Positions 32,666 to 42,070 of a stretch of DNA of 64,000 bases are shown here, piece after piece; the first letter of the stretch is position 1, and each line of letters begins with the position of its first letter. The notes under the pieces were generated by a model that was given only the letters and a program-made list of their open reading frames with translations, had not been told where the DNA came from and made no database searches. A program made the translations under genes and the position numbers. Source of the stretch: an uncultured Dehalococcoidia bacterium (GTDB lineage: Bacteria; Chloroflexota; Dehalococcoidia; Lucifugimonadales; Australimonadaceae); NCBI GenBank assembly GCA_958295525.1, contig OY282355.1, positions 2,413,931-2,477,930 on the forward strand, written 5' to 3'.

Positions 32666-33664
32666 ATGGCTGACTTGACGCATGCGATAGAAGCGACTGG
32701 CTTGCATCGGGATTTCGGCGACGTGCGCGCCGTCAAGGGCGTGACGCTCGCGGTGCGGCAGGGAGAGATATACGGCTTCCTGGGCCCGAACGGGGCGGGG
32801 AAGACGACGACGCTCCGCATCCTGACGACGCTGCTGCTCCCCTCGAGCGGCTCGGCGCGGGTGGCGGGGCACGACGTCGTCTCCGACGCGATCAATGTCC
32901 GGCTGAAGATCGGCACGGCCCTGCAGGACGTGGGGCTCGACGCGAAGCAGACCGGGCTGGAACTGCTGCGCTTGCAGGGGTCGCTCTACGGGCTCTCGCG
33001 CCGCGAAACGAACCGGCGCATCGAGGAGTTGGAGCACCTCGTGGACATCGGGGACGCGATCAACCGCCTCATCGGGACGTACTCGGGGGGGATGAAGCGC
33101 CGACTGGACTTGGCGGCGTCGCTGATTCACGCGCCGGAAGCGCTGTTCCTCGACGAGCCGACGACGGGGCTGGACCCGATCAGCCGCTCGCGGGTGTGGG
33201 AGTACGTGCGGGCGATCAACAAGGAGATGGGCGTCACCATATTCCTGACGACGCAGTACCTGGAGGAGGCGGACGCGCTCGCGGAGCGGGTAGGGATCAT
33301 CAATCACGGGGAACTCGAAGCCGAGGGGACGCCGGCCGAACTCAAGCGCGCCGTCGGGGCCGACGTGATCGTGGCGAACGTGACGGAGCCGGAGCAGGCG
33401 CGCGCGGCGCTCGGGCGCGTGAAGTCCATCACGCAGGTGGACGCTTACGAGAACGAACTCTCAATCTCCACGACGGACGGCGCCGCGCTCGTCAGCGACG
33501 TCGCGCTCGCGCTGAATCAGGCGGGCGTCAGCGTGAACTCGCTCACGCTCCGCACCCCGACTCTCGACGACGTGTTCCTGCAGGTCACGGGCGCGCGCCT
33601 GGAAGCGGGGGCGGAAGCGCCGCAGCGGGAGAGCGGGCAGACGGTGTTGGAGGCGGCGTCATGA
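32666..33664 (+). CDS. ABC transporter ATP-binding protein (DrrA-like)
   Basis: A 332-residue ATPase with Walker A GPNGAGKTTT (about 39-48), the signature YSGGMKRRLDLAASL, Walker B ALFLDEPTTGLD and a switch region beginning TIFLTTQYLEEAD. A C-terminal extension of about 100 residues contains the LRTPTLDDVFLQVTG motif typical of DrrA/CcmA-type exporters. ATG 32666 follows GGAGAGGGA. The next gene encodes the permease and overlaps by ATGA. Together they form an ABC-2 exporter of lipophilic compounds or polysaccharide. Confidence 0.92.
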   Translation: MADLTHAIEATGLHRDFGDVRAVKGVTLAVRQGEIYGFLGPNGAGKTTTLRILTTLLLPSSGSARVAGHDVVSDAINVRLKIGTALQDVGLDAKQTGLELLRLQGSLYGLSRRETNRRIEELEHLVDIGDAINRLIGTYSGGMKRRLDLAASLIHAPEALFLDEPTTGLDPISRSRVWEYVRAINKEMGVTIFLTTQYLEEADALAERVGIINHGELEAEGTPAELKRAVGADVIVANVTEPEQARAALGRVKSITQVDAYENELSISTTDGAALVSDVALALNQAGVSVNSLTLRTPTLDDVFLQVTGARLEAGAEAPQRESGQTVLEAAS

Positions 33665-34488
33665 GCGCGGCGGCGGCGAGGCCGATGACCAACGTGACCG
33701 CCAAGCGCGCCGGATTCTTCCGCGACGTCGGCAGCCTCGGCGGGCGGGCGTTGCGCTCCATTCCCCGGGATATGGAGACGCTGTTCCCCGCGCTCATCAT
33801 CCCCGTGTTCTTCTTCGCCATCAACGTCGGAATGATGCAAGACCTCATCGAGCGGTCTCCGTTCGGAGGGGAGATGCCGGGGAACGTCGACTACAAGGCG
33901 TTCCAGATTCCGGTGGCCGTTCTGTTCGCGGTGACCGGCTTGAGCCGCGCCAACGTGATGGTTATAGACATCCAGAGCGGCTATTTCGACCGGCTCGCGC
34001 TGACGCCGATGAACCGGGTGGCGATGCTGCTGGGGTTTATGGTGGCGGATATGGCGCTCGCCGTCGCGATGTCCATTCCCGTGCTCATCTTGGCGTTCGT
34101 CATCGGCGTGGACTTCGCAACGGGGATTCTGGGCATCGCCGCGCTGCTGGCGCTCACGGTGGTTTGGGCGATCGTCTACAACGGATTCCCTTACGCCATC
34201 GCGCTCAAGACGGGGAACCCCGCAGCGGTGAACACGAGTTTCATCATCTTCTTCCCGGTGGTGTTCCTCACGCCGCTGTTCGTGCCGCAAGAGGCGATGA
34301 CGGGCTGGATGGCGACAATCGTGCAGTACAACCCGGTGACCTACCTGCTGCGCGGGATGCGCGCGCTCATCAGCGAGGGCTGGGCGCTGGACGACATCTT
34401 GGCCGCGGCGGCGGGCATCGGCGTCGTTGGGCTGATCACGATTCCGCTGGCGACGCTCGCGCTCCTCAGCCGCATCCGCCGGGGCTAG
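33661..34488 (+). CDS. ABC-2 type transporter permease (DrrB-like)
   Basis: A 275-residue membrane protein with six hydrophobic segments. The first is FPALIIPVFFFAINVGMM, and the last lies before LATLALLSRIRRG. The conserved ABC-2 region shows as FPVVFLTPLFVP followed by the NPVTYLLRGMRAL motif near the C-terminus. It overlaps the ATPase gene by four bases, so the two halves are made in balance. The exported substrate is unknown. Confidence 0.9.
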   Translation: MSAAAARPMTNVTAKRAGFFRDVGSLGGRALRSIPRDMETLFPALIIPVFFFAINVGMMQDLIERSPFGGEMPGNVDYKAFQIPVAVLFAVTGLSRANVMVIDIQSGYFDRLALTPMNRVAMLLGFMVADMALAVAMSIPVLILAFVIGVDFATGILGIAALLALTVVWAIVYNGFPYAIALKTGNPAAVNTSFIIFFPVVFLTPLFVPQEAMTGWMATIVQYNPVTYLLRGMRALISEGWALDDILAAAAGIGVVGLITIPLATLALLSRIRRG

Positions 34489-34530
34489 CCTCCCGCGCAG
34501 GCGAGGGGCGGGGCGCGATGCCTGCCCGCG

Positions 34531-34544
34531 GCGCGTGATAGGGT
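34531..34544 (+). promoter_or_regulatory. Conserved element before MFS gene 2 (GCGCGTGATAGGGT)
   Basis: Differs from the element at 28609-28622 at one base. It lies nine bases before ATG 34554. Confidence 0.4.
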
Positions 34545-34553
34545 AGGCTCCTT

Positions 34554-35855
34554 ATGGAGCGTCGCCCCTCGCGCATACGCCCTCTTCCCCGGCTATGGCC
34601 GCCTCGTTTCTATTACGGCTGGGCCATCGTCTGGGCGAGTTTCTTCATATCCGTCGCGCAGGTTCCGATGTACGGGCCGGTGTTCTCCGTATTCGTGAAG
34701 CCGATTGCGGACGACTTGGGCTGGTCGCGCTCGACGATCACGATCGCCTTCACCGCCGGCAGCCTCGGCGGGGCGCTGCTCGCGGCGGGCGTCGGGCCGA
34801 TGCTCGACCGCTACGGAGCGCGCGGCGTGATGGCGGCGACGGGCGTGATCGTCGCGGCGGCGCTGCTCGGCGTGGCGGCGATGAGCGAGCCATGGCACTT
34901 CTGGCTCGCCTACGGCGCGGCGCGGACGGCGGCGGTCGCGGGCGTCAGCCTTGGAACCACGGTCGCCATCGCCAACTGGTTCATCCGAATGCGCGGGCGC
35001 GCCATTGCAATCCGCGCGGCGGGGCAACGCGGAGGGCAGGCCGTCGTTCCGCTTTTGATCTTGCCTCTGCTGCTGACGTTCGGATGGCGGGAGGCGTTCG
35101 CGGCGCTCGCCGTCTCCGCGCTCATTTTCGTGACCATTCCGTCCCTTCTAACGATCCGCCGCAGGCCCGAGGATTACGGGCTGCGCCCGGACGGGGACGG
35201 GCGGGCGTCGGCGGGCGAGGCGTCCGGCGGCGTCGGCACGGCGGGCGAGCCTTCTTGGACGCTCGGCGAGGCGCGAAGGACGAGGACGCTCTGGGCGCTC
35301 ACGGCGGGGATGTCGTGCGGCATCGCCGCGCAGATCGCGATCAACGTCCACGCGGCGCCTCACTTTCAAGACAAGGGCATTTCAGAGAGCCTCGCGGTCA
35401 CCATCGTGAGCGTCTTCACGGGAGTGGCCGCCTTGTCTATGGCGGGGTGGGGGGCGCTGCTGGAGCGCGTTCACGTTCGCTGCGCGAGCATGGCGGCGAT
35501 GGCGCTGTTCGCCGCGGCAATGGGCGTCTTGCTGATCGCGGACACTTATCCGCTAGCGGTTGTGTTCGCCGTGCTGTTTGGTCTGGGCACGGGAGGTTGG
35601 ACGGTCGCGCAAATGATTATGATTCCGAACTACTTCGGGCGGTTCCACGCGGGGGCGATCAAAGGGTTTATCTCGCCCATTGAAGGGGTTGTGGGGATCA
35701 GCGGCCCGCTGATCGCGGCGGCGGTGTTCGACGCGACGGGGCGTTACGACTGGGCGTTCGCGGGCGCCGCGGGACTGTTCGCGGCGGGCTTCGCGGCGTT
35801 CTACGCGGCCAAGCCGTTGGGCGCGCCGCCGGCGAGTTGCGGCATGGCGGCGTAA
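34554..35855 (+). CDS. MFS transporter (OFA/monocarboxylate-like), paralogue 2
   Basis: A 433-residue carrier of the same subfamily as the gene at 28.6 kb. The first helix begins with FYYGWAIVWASFFISVAQVP, the loop has GPMLDRYGARGVM, and the central loop has RRRPEDYGLRPDG. It shares the same length, the YF(G)R motif in the ninth or tenth helix region (NYFGRFHAGAIKG) and the upstream promoter-like element. Paralogues of this kind often transport different organic acids in related pathways. Confidence 0.85.
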   Translation: MERRPSRIRPLPRLWPPRFYYGWAIVWASFFISVAQVPMYGPVFSVFVKPIADDLGWSRSTITIAFTAGSLGGALLAAGVGPMLDRYGARGVMAATGVIVAAALLGVAAMSEPWHFWLAYGAARTAAVAGVSLGTTVAIANWFIRMRGRAIAIRAAGQRGGQAVVPLLILPLLLTFGWREAFAALAVSALIFVTIPSLLTIRRRPEDYGLRPDGDGRASAGEASGGVGTAGEPSWTLGEARRTRTLWALTAGMSCGIAAQIAINVHAAPHFQDKGISESLAVTIVSVFTGVAALSMAGWGALLERVHVRCASMAAMALFAAAMGVLLIADTYPLAVVFAVLFGLGTGGWTVAQMIMIPNYFGRFHAGAIKGFISPIEGVVGISGPLIAAAVFDATGRYDWAFAGAAGLFAAGFAAFYAAKPLGAPPASCGMAA

Positions 35856-35933
35856 GCAGTGTAAGTTGTTACGGTCCGGAGCAATCGCTCGCGCCATGCA
35901 CGGACCCCAGACTATGAGGGCTCTTCGGTAGGT

Positions 35934-37130
35934 TCACTTGGCGAATGACGCGGCGATGCGGTCGTAGGCGGCGGAGAGGCGGGCGGCGGCGGCTTCCCAG
36001 GTGAACGTTCGCGCCCAGGGGACGCCCGCCTCGCCCAGGCGCCTCGCGCGGGCGGGGTCGTCCAGGAGCGCGTCGAGCGCGACGGCGAGGGCGCCGGGGG
36101 CGCCGGGCTCGCAGAGGACGCCGGTTTCGTCCTCGCGGACGATCTGGCGGAGGCCGCCCGCGCGCGAGGCGGCGACAGGCGTCCCGCAGGCCATCGCCTC
36201 CAGCGCGACGAGCCCGAACGTTTCGTGGAGCGACGGCACGGCGCAGACATCGGCGGCGGCGTAGTAGCGGGGGAGTTCGTCGTGGGGAGCGGCGCCGCGC
36301 GCGTCTATCTGGGCGCTGACGCCGCCCGCCCACGCCGCGTCGCGCAGCCACTGAACGTCGGAGCCGTCCTGCCCACCCCCGACGATCAGGAGGCGGACGC
36401 CGCCGGGGTCGCGGAGCAGGGAGAGCGCCTGCACGAGCACGCCCGGTCCCTTGAACGGCTCGGTGCGCCCGACGAAGAGAACGACGCGCTCATCCGCGCC
36501 GATGCCCAGAGCGTTCCGCGCCTGCACGCGGGGCAGCGGTCTGAAGAGCGATGCGTCCACCCCCATCGGAACGGCGTGAACGCGGTCGGCGGGGAATTCG
36601 AACAGGGCGCTGACGGCGGCGGCCTCTTCGTCGGTGGCGGTCACGACGGCGTCGGATTCGTGGATGGCGGCGGCCTCCGCCTGTTTGCGGACGGCGGACT
36701 CAGGGGCGCCGCCCGCGCGCTCCTTCACTTCGGCGATGGTGTGGCCGGTGAAGACATGGGGGGCGCCGAGCCGCCGAGCGAGGCGGATTCCGGGCTCCGC
36801 CGAGAGCCAGTAGTGGCTGTGCACGAGGTCGTAGCCCTCGCCGTCCGCGTCGGCGTAGGCGAGCAGCCGCCGCGTGAAGCCGCCTGCGTCGCCTGCGTCC
36901 ATATGCATAATGCGAAGGGAGGGGGAGCCGGTCTGTCCGCATCCCGCCGCGGCGGACGGCGCCGGACAGGCGCCGTGCAAGCCGGTGAAGACGTCCACGC
37001 GCACGCCTGCGCGCTCCAGGGCGCAGGCGGCGTTGCGGAGGACGACGCTCATCCCTCCCGCCGCGCCGACGCCCGGCGACGCGAGGGGGCAGCCGTGAGC
37101 GGAGACGTATGCGACGCGGGCGACGCTCAT
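35934..37130 (-). CDS. Glycosyltransferase family 4 protein (MshA/sucrose-phosphate-synthase-like)
   Basis: A 398-residue GT-B glycosyltransferase. The N-domain has the acceptor loop GGMSVVLRNAACAL (about 25-38). The C-domain carries the donor site, with RTEPFKGPGVLV and the E-x7-E motif PSLHETFGLVALEAMACG, plus the final GGLRQIVRE strand. The pattern resembles MshA and related sugar transferases using UDP- or GDP-sugars. It is the last gene of the long minus-strand series. The acyltransferase gene upstream ends four bases before its start. Confidence 0.87.
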   Translation of the reverse strand: MSVARVAYVSAHGCPLASPGVGAAGGMSVVLRNAACALERAGVRVDVFTGLHGACPAPSAAAGCGQTGSPSLRIMHMDAGDAGGFTRRLLAYADADGEGYDLVHSHYWLSAEPGIRLARRLGAPHVFTGHTIAEVKERAGGAPESAVRKQAEAAAIHESDAVVTATDEEAAAVSALFEFPADRVHAVPMGVDASLFRPLPRVQARNALGIGADERVVLFVGRTEPFKGPGVLVQALSLLRDPGGVRLLIVGGGQDGSDVQWLRDAAWAGGVSAQIDARGAAPHDELPRYYAAADVCAVPSLHETFGLVALEAMACGTPVAASRAGGLRQIVREDETGVLCEPGAPGALAVALDALLDDPARARRLGEAGVPWARTFTWEAAAARLSAAYDRIAASFAK

Positions 37131-37134
37131 CGGC

Positions 37135-38100
37135 TCAGCGGGTCACGCGGATGCGGAGGATGCGGGCGTCCACGGCGCCGAGCCGATGCTTGTAGGGCTC
37201 GCCGCCCCGCAGCAAGTCGAAGTAGGCGAGCCCATTGGCGATGGCGTCTTTGACGCAGAGGGCTTTGAGCATTAGCCCGGCGGCGAGATCGGCATGCTCG
37301 TGGCGGTAGCCGCTGTTGTAGAGCAAGCGTTTGCCGTCGTAGTCGAAGGCGAGCACGGCGGCGGCGGGGTCGCCCGCTATCTCCAGCAGGAAGAGGCGCA
37401 GACGCCCGGCGTCTTGCATCTTGTGGACGATGCTTCGGAAGAACGATTCGCGCTCCGGGCTGAGGAACTCGCGCTTCTCCTCGCGGCTCTCGGCCATCAC
37501 GTCGTTGAATACGGCGAAGTCGCGCTCGATGCTGCCGGGGCTTGCGAGGCGGACGCGGATTTCTCCCGCGGCCTCGAGCCGCCGGAGTTTGCGGCGCAAC
37601 TCGTGGCGGTCTTTCTTGCGGAGCGAGGCGAGGTACTCGTCCCATGAGGGGGGGAGCGCGAGGCCGGGCGCGACGTCCTCGTCCTCGATTTCGACGGCGC
37701 AGCCGCGCTCGCGGGCGGCTTCCGGCAGCAGGCGCAGCGTCGGCGACCACTCCGGCACGGAGTCGAGCGTCATCGTCCGCCAGTCCTCGCGCTCGAGGCA
37801 GTCGAAGAGGGCGGGGTAGAAGGCGGGGTCGGCGGCGATGAAGTCGTGATAGTCGAAAAGGTCGGCGCCGCCGAGAAAGGAGAGGGCGCCGTCGCGCAGA
37901 CGGAGAGGGGCGAGCCCGAGCGGAGCGCCGGACGGGCCGACGGCGATGAGGCGGAGTTCGCCGTCGCTTCCGAACTCGTCCCACCAGGTTTCCTGCCACT
38001 CGGGCGTGAGGAACACGCTGCGCCAGGGCATCCGGCGCAGCAGGCTCTCCCAAAGGGGCCGCGCGGGCGCGAAAGACGCCGCTTCAGCGATGCAGGTCAA
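37135..38100 (-). CDS. BioF2-like (GNAT/CelD-type) acyltransferase domain protein
   Basis: A 321-residue protein of the Acetyltransf_6/BioF2-like group found in CelD and FemAB-related enzymes. The conserved core shows [15 protein letters not shown] near the start, the helix [20 protein letters not shown] (about 169-188), and the strand [24 protein letters not shown], here split: [15 protein letters not shown], then [12 protein letters not shown]. It starts with TTG 38100, overlapping the folE stop (TTGA), so translation is coupled. Neighbouring the glycosyltransferase gene, it may modify an extracellular polymer or peptide. The acyl donor is unknown. Confidence 0.72.
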   Translation of the reverse strand: MTCIAEAASFAPARPLWESLLRRMPWRSVFLTPEWQETWWDEFGSDGELRLIAVGPSGAPLGLAPLRLRDGALSFLGGADLFDYHDFIAADPAFYPALFDCLEREDWRTMTLDSVPEWSPTLRLLPEAARERGCAVEIEDEDVAPGLALPPSWDEYLASLRKKDRHELRRKLRRLEAAGEIRVRLASPGSIERDFAVFNDVMAESREEKREFLSPERESFFRSIVHKMQDAGRLRLFLLEIAGDPAAAVLAFDYDGKRLLYNSGYRHEHADLAAGLMLKALCVKDAIANGLAYFDLLRGGEPYKHRLGAVDARILRIRVTR

Positions 38101-38666
38101 TGCAGCCCTTCCCGCAGGAGGCTGAGCGCCTCGGTGCGCGTGGGGCCGTTGGAGACGAACACGCCCCGGAGGGCGGAGGTTACGATGGAGGAGCCGGGCT
38201 TGCGGACGCCGCGCATCGCCATGCAGAGGTGCTCGGCGCGGAGCACGACGGCCACGCCCTCGGGCTGGACGGCCTCCATTACGGCGTCGGCTATCTGGGA
38301 AGTGAGGCGCTCCTGCACCTGCGGGCGCTTGGCGAATATGTCCACGGCGCGGGCGAGTTTGCTGATGCCGACGACTTTGCCCCGCGGAATGTAGGCGACG
38401 TGGGCGGTTCCGAAGAAGGGGAGCAGGTGGTGCTCGCAGAGCGAGTAGAAGGGGGCGTCGCGCATCAGCACCATCTCTTGGTGCGCCTCGTCGAACTGAA
38501 CGGAGAGCGGTTCCGTCGGGTCGAGGTCGGAGCCGGCGGCGGTCTCGGCGTACATTTGGGCGACGCGATTGGGCGTGCCGCGCAGCCCCTCGCGGTCGGG
38601 GTCTTCTCCGATGGCGATGAGCAGTTCGCGGACGGCGCGCGCGGCTCGCTCCTGATCTACGGCCAA
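38097..38666 (-). CDS. folE: GTP cyclohydrolase I
   Basis: FolE converts GTP to 7,8-dihydroneopterin triphosphate, the first step of folate synthesis. This 189-residue protein is the standard length. The zinc ligands can be placed at C77 and H80 in [13 protein letters not shown] and C148 in EHLCMAMRG. The QVQERLT stretch and the C-terminal [10 protein letters not shown] are also present. The start codon is TTG 38666, three bases after the thrC stop. Other folate genes are not in the window, so its place in an amino-acid operon looks accidental. Confidence 0.95.
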   Translation of the reverse strand: MAVDQERAARAVRELLIAIGEDPDREGLRGTPNRVAQMYAETAAGSDLDPTEPLSVQFDEAHQEMVLMRDAPFYSLCEHHLLPFFGTAHVAYIPRGKVVGISKLARAVDIFAKRPQVQERLTSQIADAVMEAVQPEGVAVVLRAEHLCMAMRGVRKPGSSIVTSALRGVFVSNGPTRTEALSLLREGLH

Positions 38667-38668
38667 CG

Positions 38669-39736
38669 CTAGGCTCCTTGCCCGCGCTCGATCAGCCGCG
38701 CGACGGCTTCGACGTCCGGGGGGACGCTTTCGGGCGGGCGGACGGCGAGCCGCTCGGCGGCGGGAGCGTCCTTCAGGCCGGCGCCGGTGATCACGCAGAC
38801 CACGCAGGAGCCGGAGAAGTCCTCGCCCGCGCGCGCGCGCTTGATCAGCCCCGCGACTGCGGCGGCGGACGCGGGCTCGCAGAAGATACCCTCCGCGGCG
38901 GGAAGCAGGCCGTAGGCTTCGAGTATCTCGTCGTCGGAGACGGCGTCTATCGCTCCGCCGGACTCGTCTCTGGCGGCGACGGCGCGGGCCCAGTTGGCGG
39001 GGTTGCCGATGCGAATGGCGGAGGCGACGGTCTCCGGGTTGGGAACGGGGGCGCCGTTGACGATGGGGGCGGCGCCCGCCGCCTGCACGCCCATCATACG
39101 CGGGAGCCGGGTCGCTTCGCCGTCTTGCGCGTACTCGCGGAAGCCCGCCCAGTACGCCGTGATGTTCCCCGCGTTGCCGACGGGAATGAAGAGGCAGTCC
39201 GGGGCGTCGCCCAAGTCGTCGACGATCTCGAACGCGGCGGTCTTCTGTCCGGCGATGCGATGGGGATTCACGGAGTTGACGAGCGCGAAGCGCTCGGCGT
39301 AGTCGGCGAGTTCCCGGGCGATGCGGAGCGCGTCGTCGAAGTTGCCCTGAATGGTGACGACGCGGGCGCCGTAGGCGACGGCCTGGCTCATCTTCCCCGG
39401 GGCGATGCTGCCCTCGGGCACGAGGACGACGGTCTCGAGGCCGGCGGCGGCGCCGTAGGCGGCGGCGGACGCGCTGGTGTTGCCGGTGGAGGCGCAGAGC
39501 AGGCGCGACATCCCGTCCTCCATCGCTTTGGCGACGGCGACGACCATGCCGCGGTCTTTGAAAGAGCCTGTGGGGTTGCAGCCCTCGAGTTTGAAATAGA
39601 GCGCGCCGATTCCGAATCCGCCCTCGAGGTTGCGGGAGCGGACGAGCGGCGTTCCGCCCTCGCCGATAGTCAGCGCGGGAGTGGCCTCCGTGATCGGGAG
39701 GCGGTCGGCGTACCGAACGAGCGCTCCTGGGTTCAC
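38669..39736 (-). CDS. thrC: Threonine synthase
   Basis: ThrC is a PLP enzyme turning O-phosphohomoserine into threonine. It has 355 residues and starts with GTG. The PLP lysine is K60 in [11 protein letters not shown], the phosphate loop is around [15 protein letters not shown], and [16 protein letters not shown] is the substrate Asn/Ser loop. It is of the short bacterial/plant class-I-related type. hom lies 10 bases upstream on the same strand, so the operon has hom-thrC. A thrB kinase is not in the window. Confidence 0.94.
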   Translation of the reverse strand: MNPGALVRYADRLPITEATPALTIGEGGTPLVRSRNLEGGFGIGALYFKLEGCNPTGSFKDRGMVVAVAKAMEDGMSRLLCASTGNTSASAAAYGAAAGLETVVLVPEGSIAPGKMSQAVAYGARVVTIQGNFDDALRIARELADYAERFALVNSVNPHRIAGQKTAAFEIVDDLGDAPDCLFIPVGNAGNITAYWAGFREYAQDGEATRLPRMMGVQAAGAAPIVNGAPVPNPETVASAIRIGNPANWARAVAARDESGGAIDAVSDDEILEAYGLLPAAEGIFCEPASAAAVAGLIKRARAGEDFSGSCVVCVITGAGLKDAPAAERLAVRPPESVPPDVEAVARLIERGQGA

Positions 39737-39746
39737 GCTTCCTCCG

Positions 39747-41060
39747 TCAGGCGGGGCTCACGCCGGAGCCGTCCTCGATGCGGATGAGTTTCGGGGGGCC
39801 GCAGACGACGCTGAGCGCCTCCAGTTGGCGCGCGGCCTCCTGCACGTCCCGCTCGCGGGCGCGGTGCGTGACGATGACGACCTCCGCCGGCCCGCCCGCG
39901 TCCTCCGGCGCTTCCTTCTGAATGACGGACGCCAAACTCACGCCCATCGCGCCGAGCGCGCCCGTGATCTGCGCCATAACGCCCGGCCTGTCGGCGGCCC
40001 TCAGCCGGAGATAGTACTTCGTTTCCAAATCCGCCATTGGAAGGATCGGAACGCGGGCGCCGACTTCAGGATACGCGAGCGCGCCGCCGGACGGGGCAGC
40101 CCGGGCGATGGCGAGGAGATCGCCGATGACGGCGGACGCCGTCGCGCCGGGCCCGGCGCCGGGCCCTTGGAACATCGCCCATCCGACGAGGCCGCCCTCC
40201 AGTTCGACGGCGTTGTAGACGCCGTCCACTTTCGCCAGCGGGTGGCGCTCGGGCAGGAACGCGGGGTGGACGCGCGCGCGCACCGCGCCGTTCTCCAAAC
40301 GGCTCGCCGCCAGCAGTTTGATCGCGTAGCCCAACTCGCGGGCGTAGCGGAAGTCCGCCGCGTCCAGGTTGCGGATGCCCTCGCGGAAGACGTCGGGCTC
40401 GCGCACCGCGCCGCGGAACGCCAGCGCGCTGAGGATCGCCAGTTTGTAGGCGGCGTCCTCGCCGTCCACGTCTTCGGAAGGGTCGGATTCGGCGTAGCCG
40501 TTGCGCTGCGCCTCGGCCAGGGCTTCCTCGTAGGAGGCGCCGTCCCGCGCGATGCGCGTCAGCACGTAGTTCGTCGTGCCGTTGATGACGGCGTTGACGG
40601 CGGCGATGCGGTTGGCGGCGAGGTCGCGGACGAGCGGGCCGATGATGGGAATGCCGCCGCCGACGCTCGCCTCGAACGCGAGAGCGGCGTTGTTCGCCGC
40701 GGCGAGCGCGAGCAGTTCCGGCCCGCGCCGCGCCATCACTTTCTTGTTGGCGGTCACCACGTGCCGGCCGGAGCGCAGCGCGGCTTCGATATAGGCGAGC
40801 GCGGGCTGCTCTCCGCCCATAACCTCGATGACGACGTCCACGCCTTCGGCCTCGAGGAGGACGGACGGATCGTCGGTCACTGGGAGGCCGGCGGGGAGGC
40901 CGGGGCGCGGCTTGGCGGAGTCGCGGACGAGCGCGCCCGCGAGGCGGATCGGGCGGCCCGCGGCGCGCTCCAGCGCGTCGGCGTCGTCCGCGAGCGTCCG
41001 CGCCACTTGCGCGCCGACCGCCCCCGCGCCGAGGAGCGCGACGCCGACGCCGGCGCTCAT
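39747..41060 (-). CDS. hom: Homoserine dehydrogenase with ACT domain
   Basis: Homoserine dehydrogenase reduces aspartate-semialdehyde to homoserine. The 437-residue protein has the Rossmann motif VGVALLGAGAVGAQVART (residues 5-22), the EASVGGGIPIIGPLV substrate region, NGTTNYVLTRI (about 170) and the catalytic motif GYAESDPSEDVDGEDAAYKLAI with the conserved Lys. The C-terminal about 90 residues form an ACT regulatory domain (DRPGVMAQITGALGAMGVSL), so threonine feedback is likely. Its ATG overlaps the stop of the PPIase gene (ATGA). Confidence 0.95.
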   Translation of the reverse strand: MSAGVGVALLGAGAVGAQVARTLADDADALERAAGRPIRLAGALVRDSAKPRPGLPAGLPVTDDPSVLLEAEGVDVVIEVMGGEQPALAYIEAALRSGRHVVTANKKVMARRGPELLALAAANNAALAFEASVGGGIPIIGPLVRDLAANRIAAVNAVINGTTNYVLTRIARDGASYEEALAEAQRNGYAESDPSEDVDGEDAAYKLAILSALAFRGAVREPDVFREGIRNLDAADFRYARELGYAIKLLAASRLENGAVRARVHPAFLPERHPLAKVDGVYNAVELEGGLVGWAMFQGPGAGPGATASAVIGDLLAIARAAPSGGALAYPEVGARVPILPMADLETKYYLRLRAADRPGVMAQITGALGAMGVSLASVIQKEAPEDAGGPAEVVIVTHRARERDVQEAARQLEALSVVCGPPKLIRIEDGSGVSPA

Positions 41061-42070
41061 CAGAGCCCTTCCAACTGGCGCAGCGCCCACTCCCCGTCGC
41101 CTTGCGTGAAATCGTAGGCGACCTCCGCGCTCCGCTCGTCCAGCCATTGCTGGAACGCGCCTTGCCCCAGCAGTTGGCGCATCTCCTCGCTGACCGGCTG
41201 CTCCGACGGGCCGTCGGTTACGCGGAACACGACGTTGCCGATGGTTGTGGTGTGCGGGCCCTGGAGTTCCCCCTGCGGAAGATCGTCGGCGAAGATCAAA
41301 CGCTCCAGATCGGCGGGGAACGCGCCCCGGGGCGTCCAGCCCAGCGCGCCGTCCTCGTCGCCCAGCCCTTGATTGAGGTGCAGTTCGGCGGCGACCTCCG
41401 CGAACTCCTCGCCCGACTCGACGCGCTCGATCGCGTCGTCTGCCTGCTGGGACGACGCGGCGACGATCCACTCGACGTAGAGTTGCTCCGCCGTCTCCGC
41501 GCTCTGCGCGACGAAATAATCGCGGGCGGCCTCGGCGCGGAGTTCTCCGGCGATCCAGGCGCGGTGCTCGGCGTCGCTCACGCGAAACACGTCTAGGAAC
41601 TCGCGGAGCGCGTCGCGCCCCTCTTCGCTGAGGGACGCGGGAGGCTCGGCGTCTTCGCCCTCCGGAGGCGGCTCGAACTGGCGGACGACCTCCGCGTCGA
41701 CGTCTTCGTCCGTCACTTCCGCCTGGATTTCTTCGCTGCGGCGTTCGAGGATCGCGTTGCGGACGAGCGCGCTCAGCCCGGCGTTCGGATTCAGCGAGCC
41801 TGTGGCCGGAGCGGTGAGCGCCGAGTAGGGAACGACCTCCCGCAGTTGGATGCCGACGCCCTCGAATTCGGCGACGACTTTGCGGGGAAGGCGGTAGGAG
41901 TTGAGGTACCAGCCCGACGCGAGCAGGCCGGCGAGGGCGATTGCGACCACGGCGATGACGCCGTAGAGGATGCGCTGGGCTCTACGGTCGCTTACGCGGC
42001 GGCGGCTTCCGGTTTCCTGCGAAGCCGAGCGCGCCGCTTGCTGGCGTTCCGCGCGGCGGCGTTGTCGCAT
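41060..42070 (-). CDS. SurA/PrsA-like peptidyl-prolyl isomerase, membrane-anchored
   Basis: A 336-residue protein with a basic N-terminus, one transmembrane helix (about residues 35-56), a helical SurA-N-like domain, and a C-terminal PpiC/parvulin domain containing LGDEDGALGWTPRGAFP (about 250-266) and the GPHTTTIGNVVFRV strand. It is the layout of extracytoplasmic folding factors. It starts right after the rpsR stop codon and is coupled to hom by ATGA. It probably helps fold exported proteins such as those at 8.5, 25.7 and 58.5 kb. Confidence 0.87.
   Translation of the reverse strand: MRQRRRAERQQAARSASQETGSRRRVSDRRAQRILYGVIAVVAIALAGLLASGWYLNSYRLPRKVVAEFEGVGIQLREVVPYSALTAPATGSLNPNAGLSALVRNAILERRSEEIQAEVTDEDVDAEVVRQFEPPPEGEDAEPPASLSEEGRDALREFLDVFRVSDAEHRAWIAGELRAEAARDYFVAQSAETAEQLYVEWIVAASSQQADDAIERVESGEEFAEVAAELHLNQGLGDEDGALGWTPRGAFPADLERLIFADDLPQGELQGPHTTTIGNVVFRVTDGPSEQPVSEEMRQLLGQGAFQQWLDERSAEVAYDFTQGDGEWALRQLEGL

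Noticed and set aside
31679-33307. Long upstream extension of the decarboxylase-like gene
   Set aside because: It lies across the divergent promoter region and opposite the ABC ATPase gene; ATG 32542 marks the fold start.
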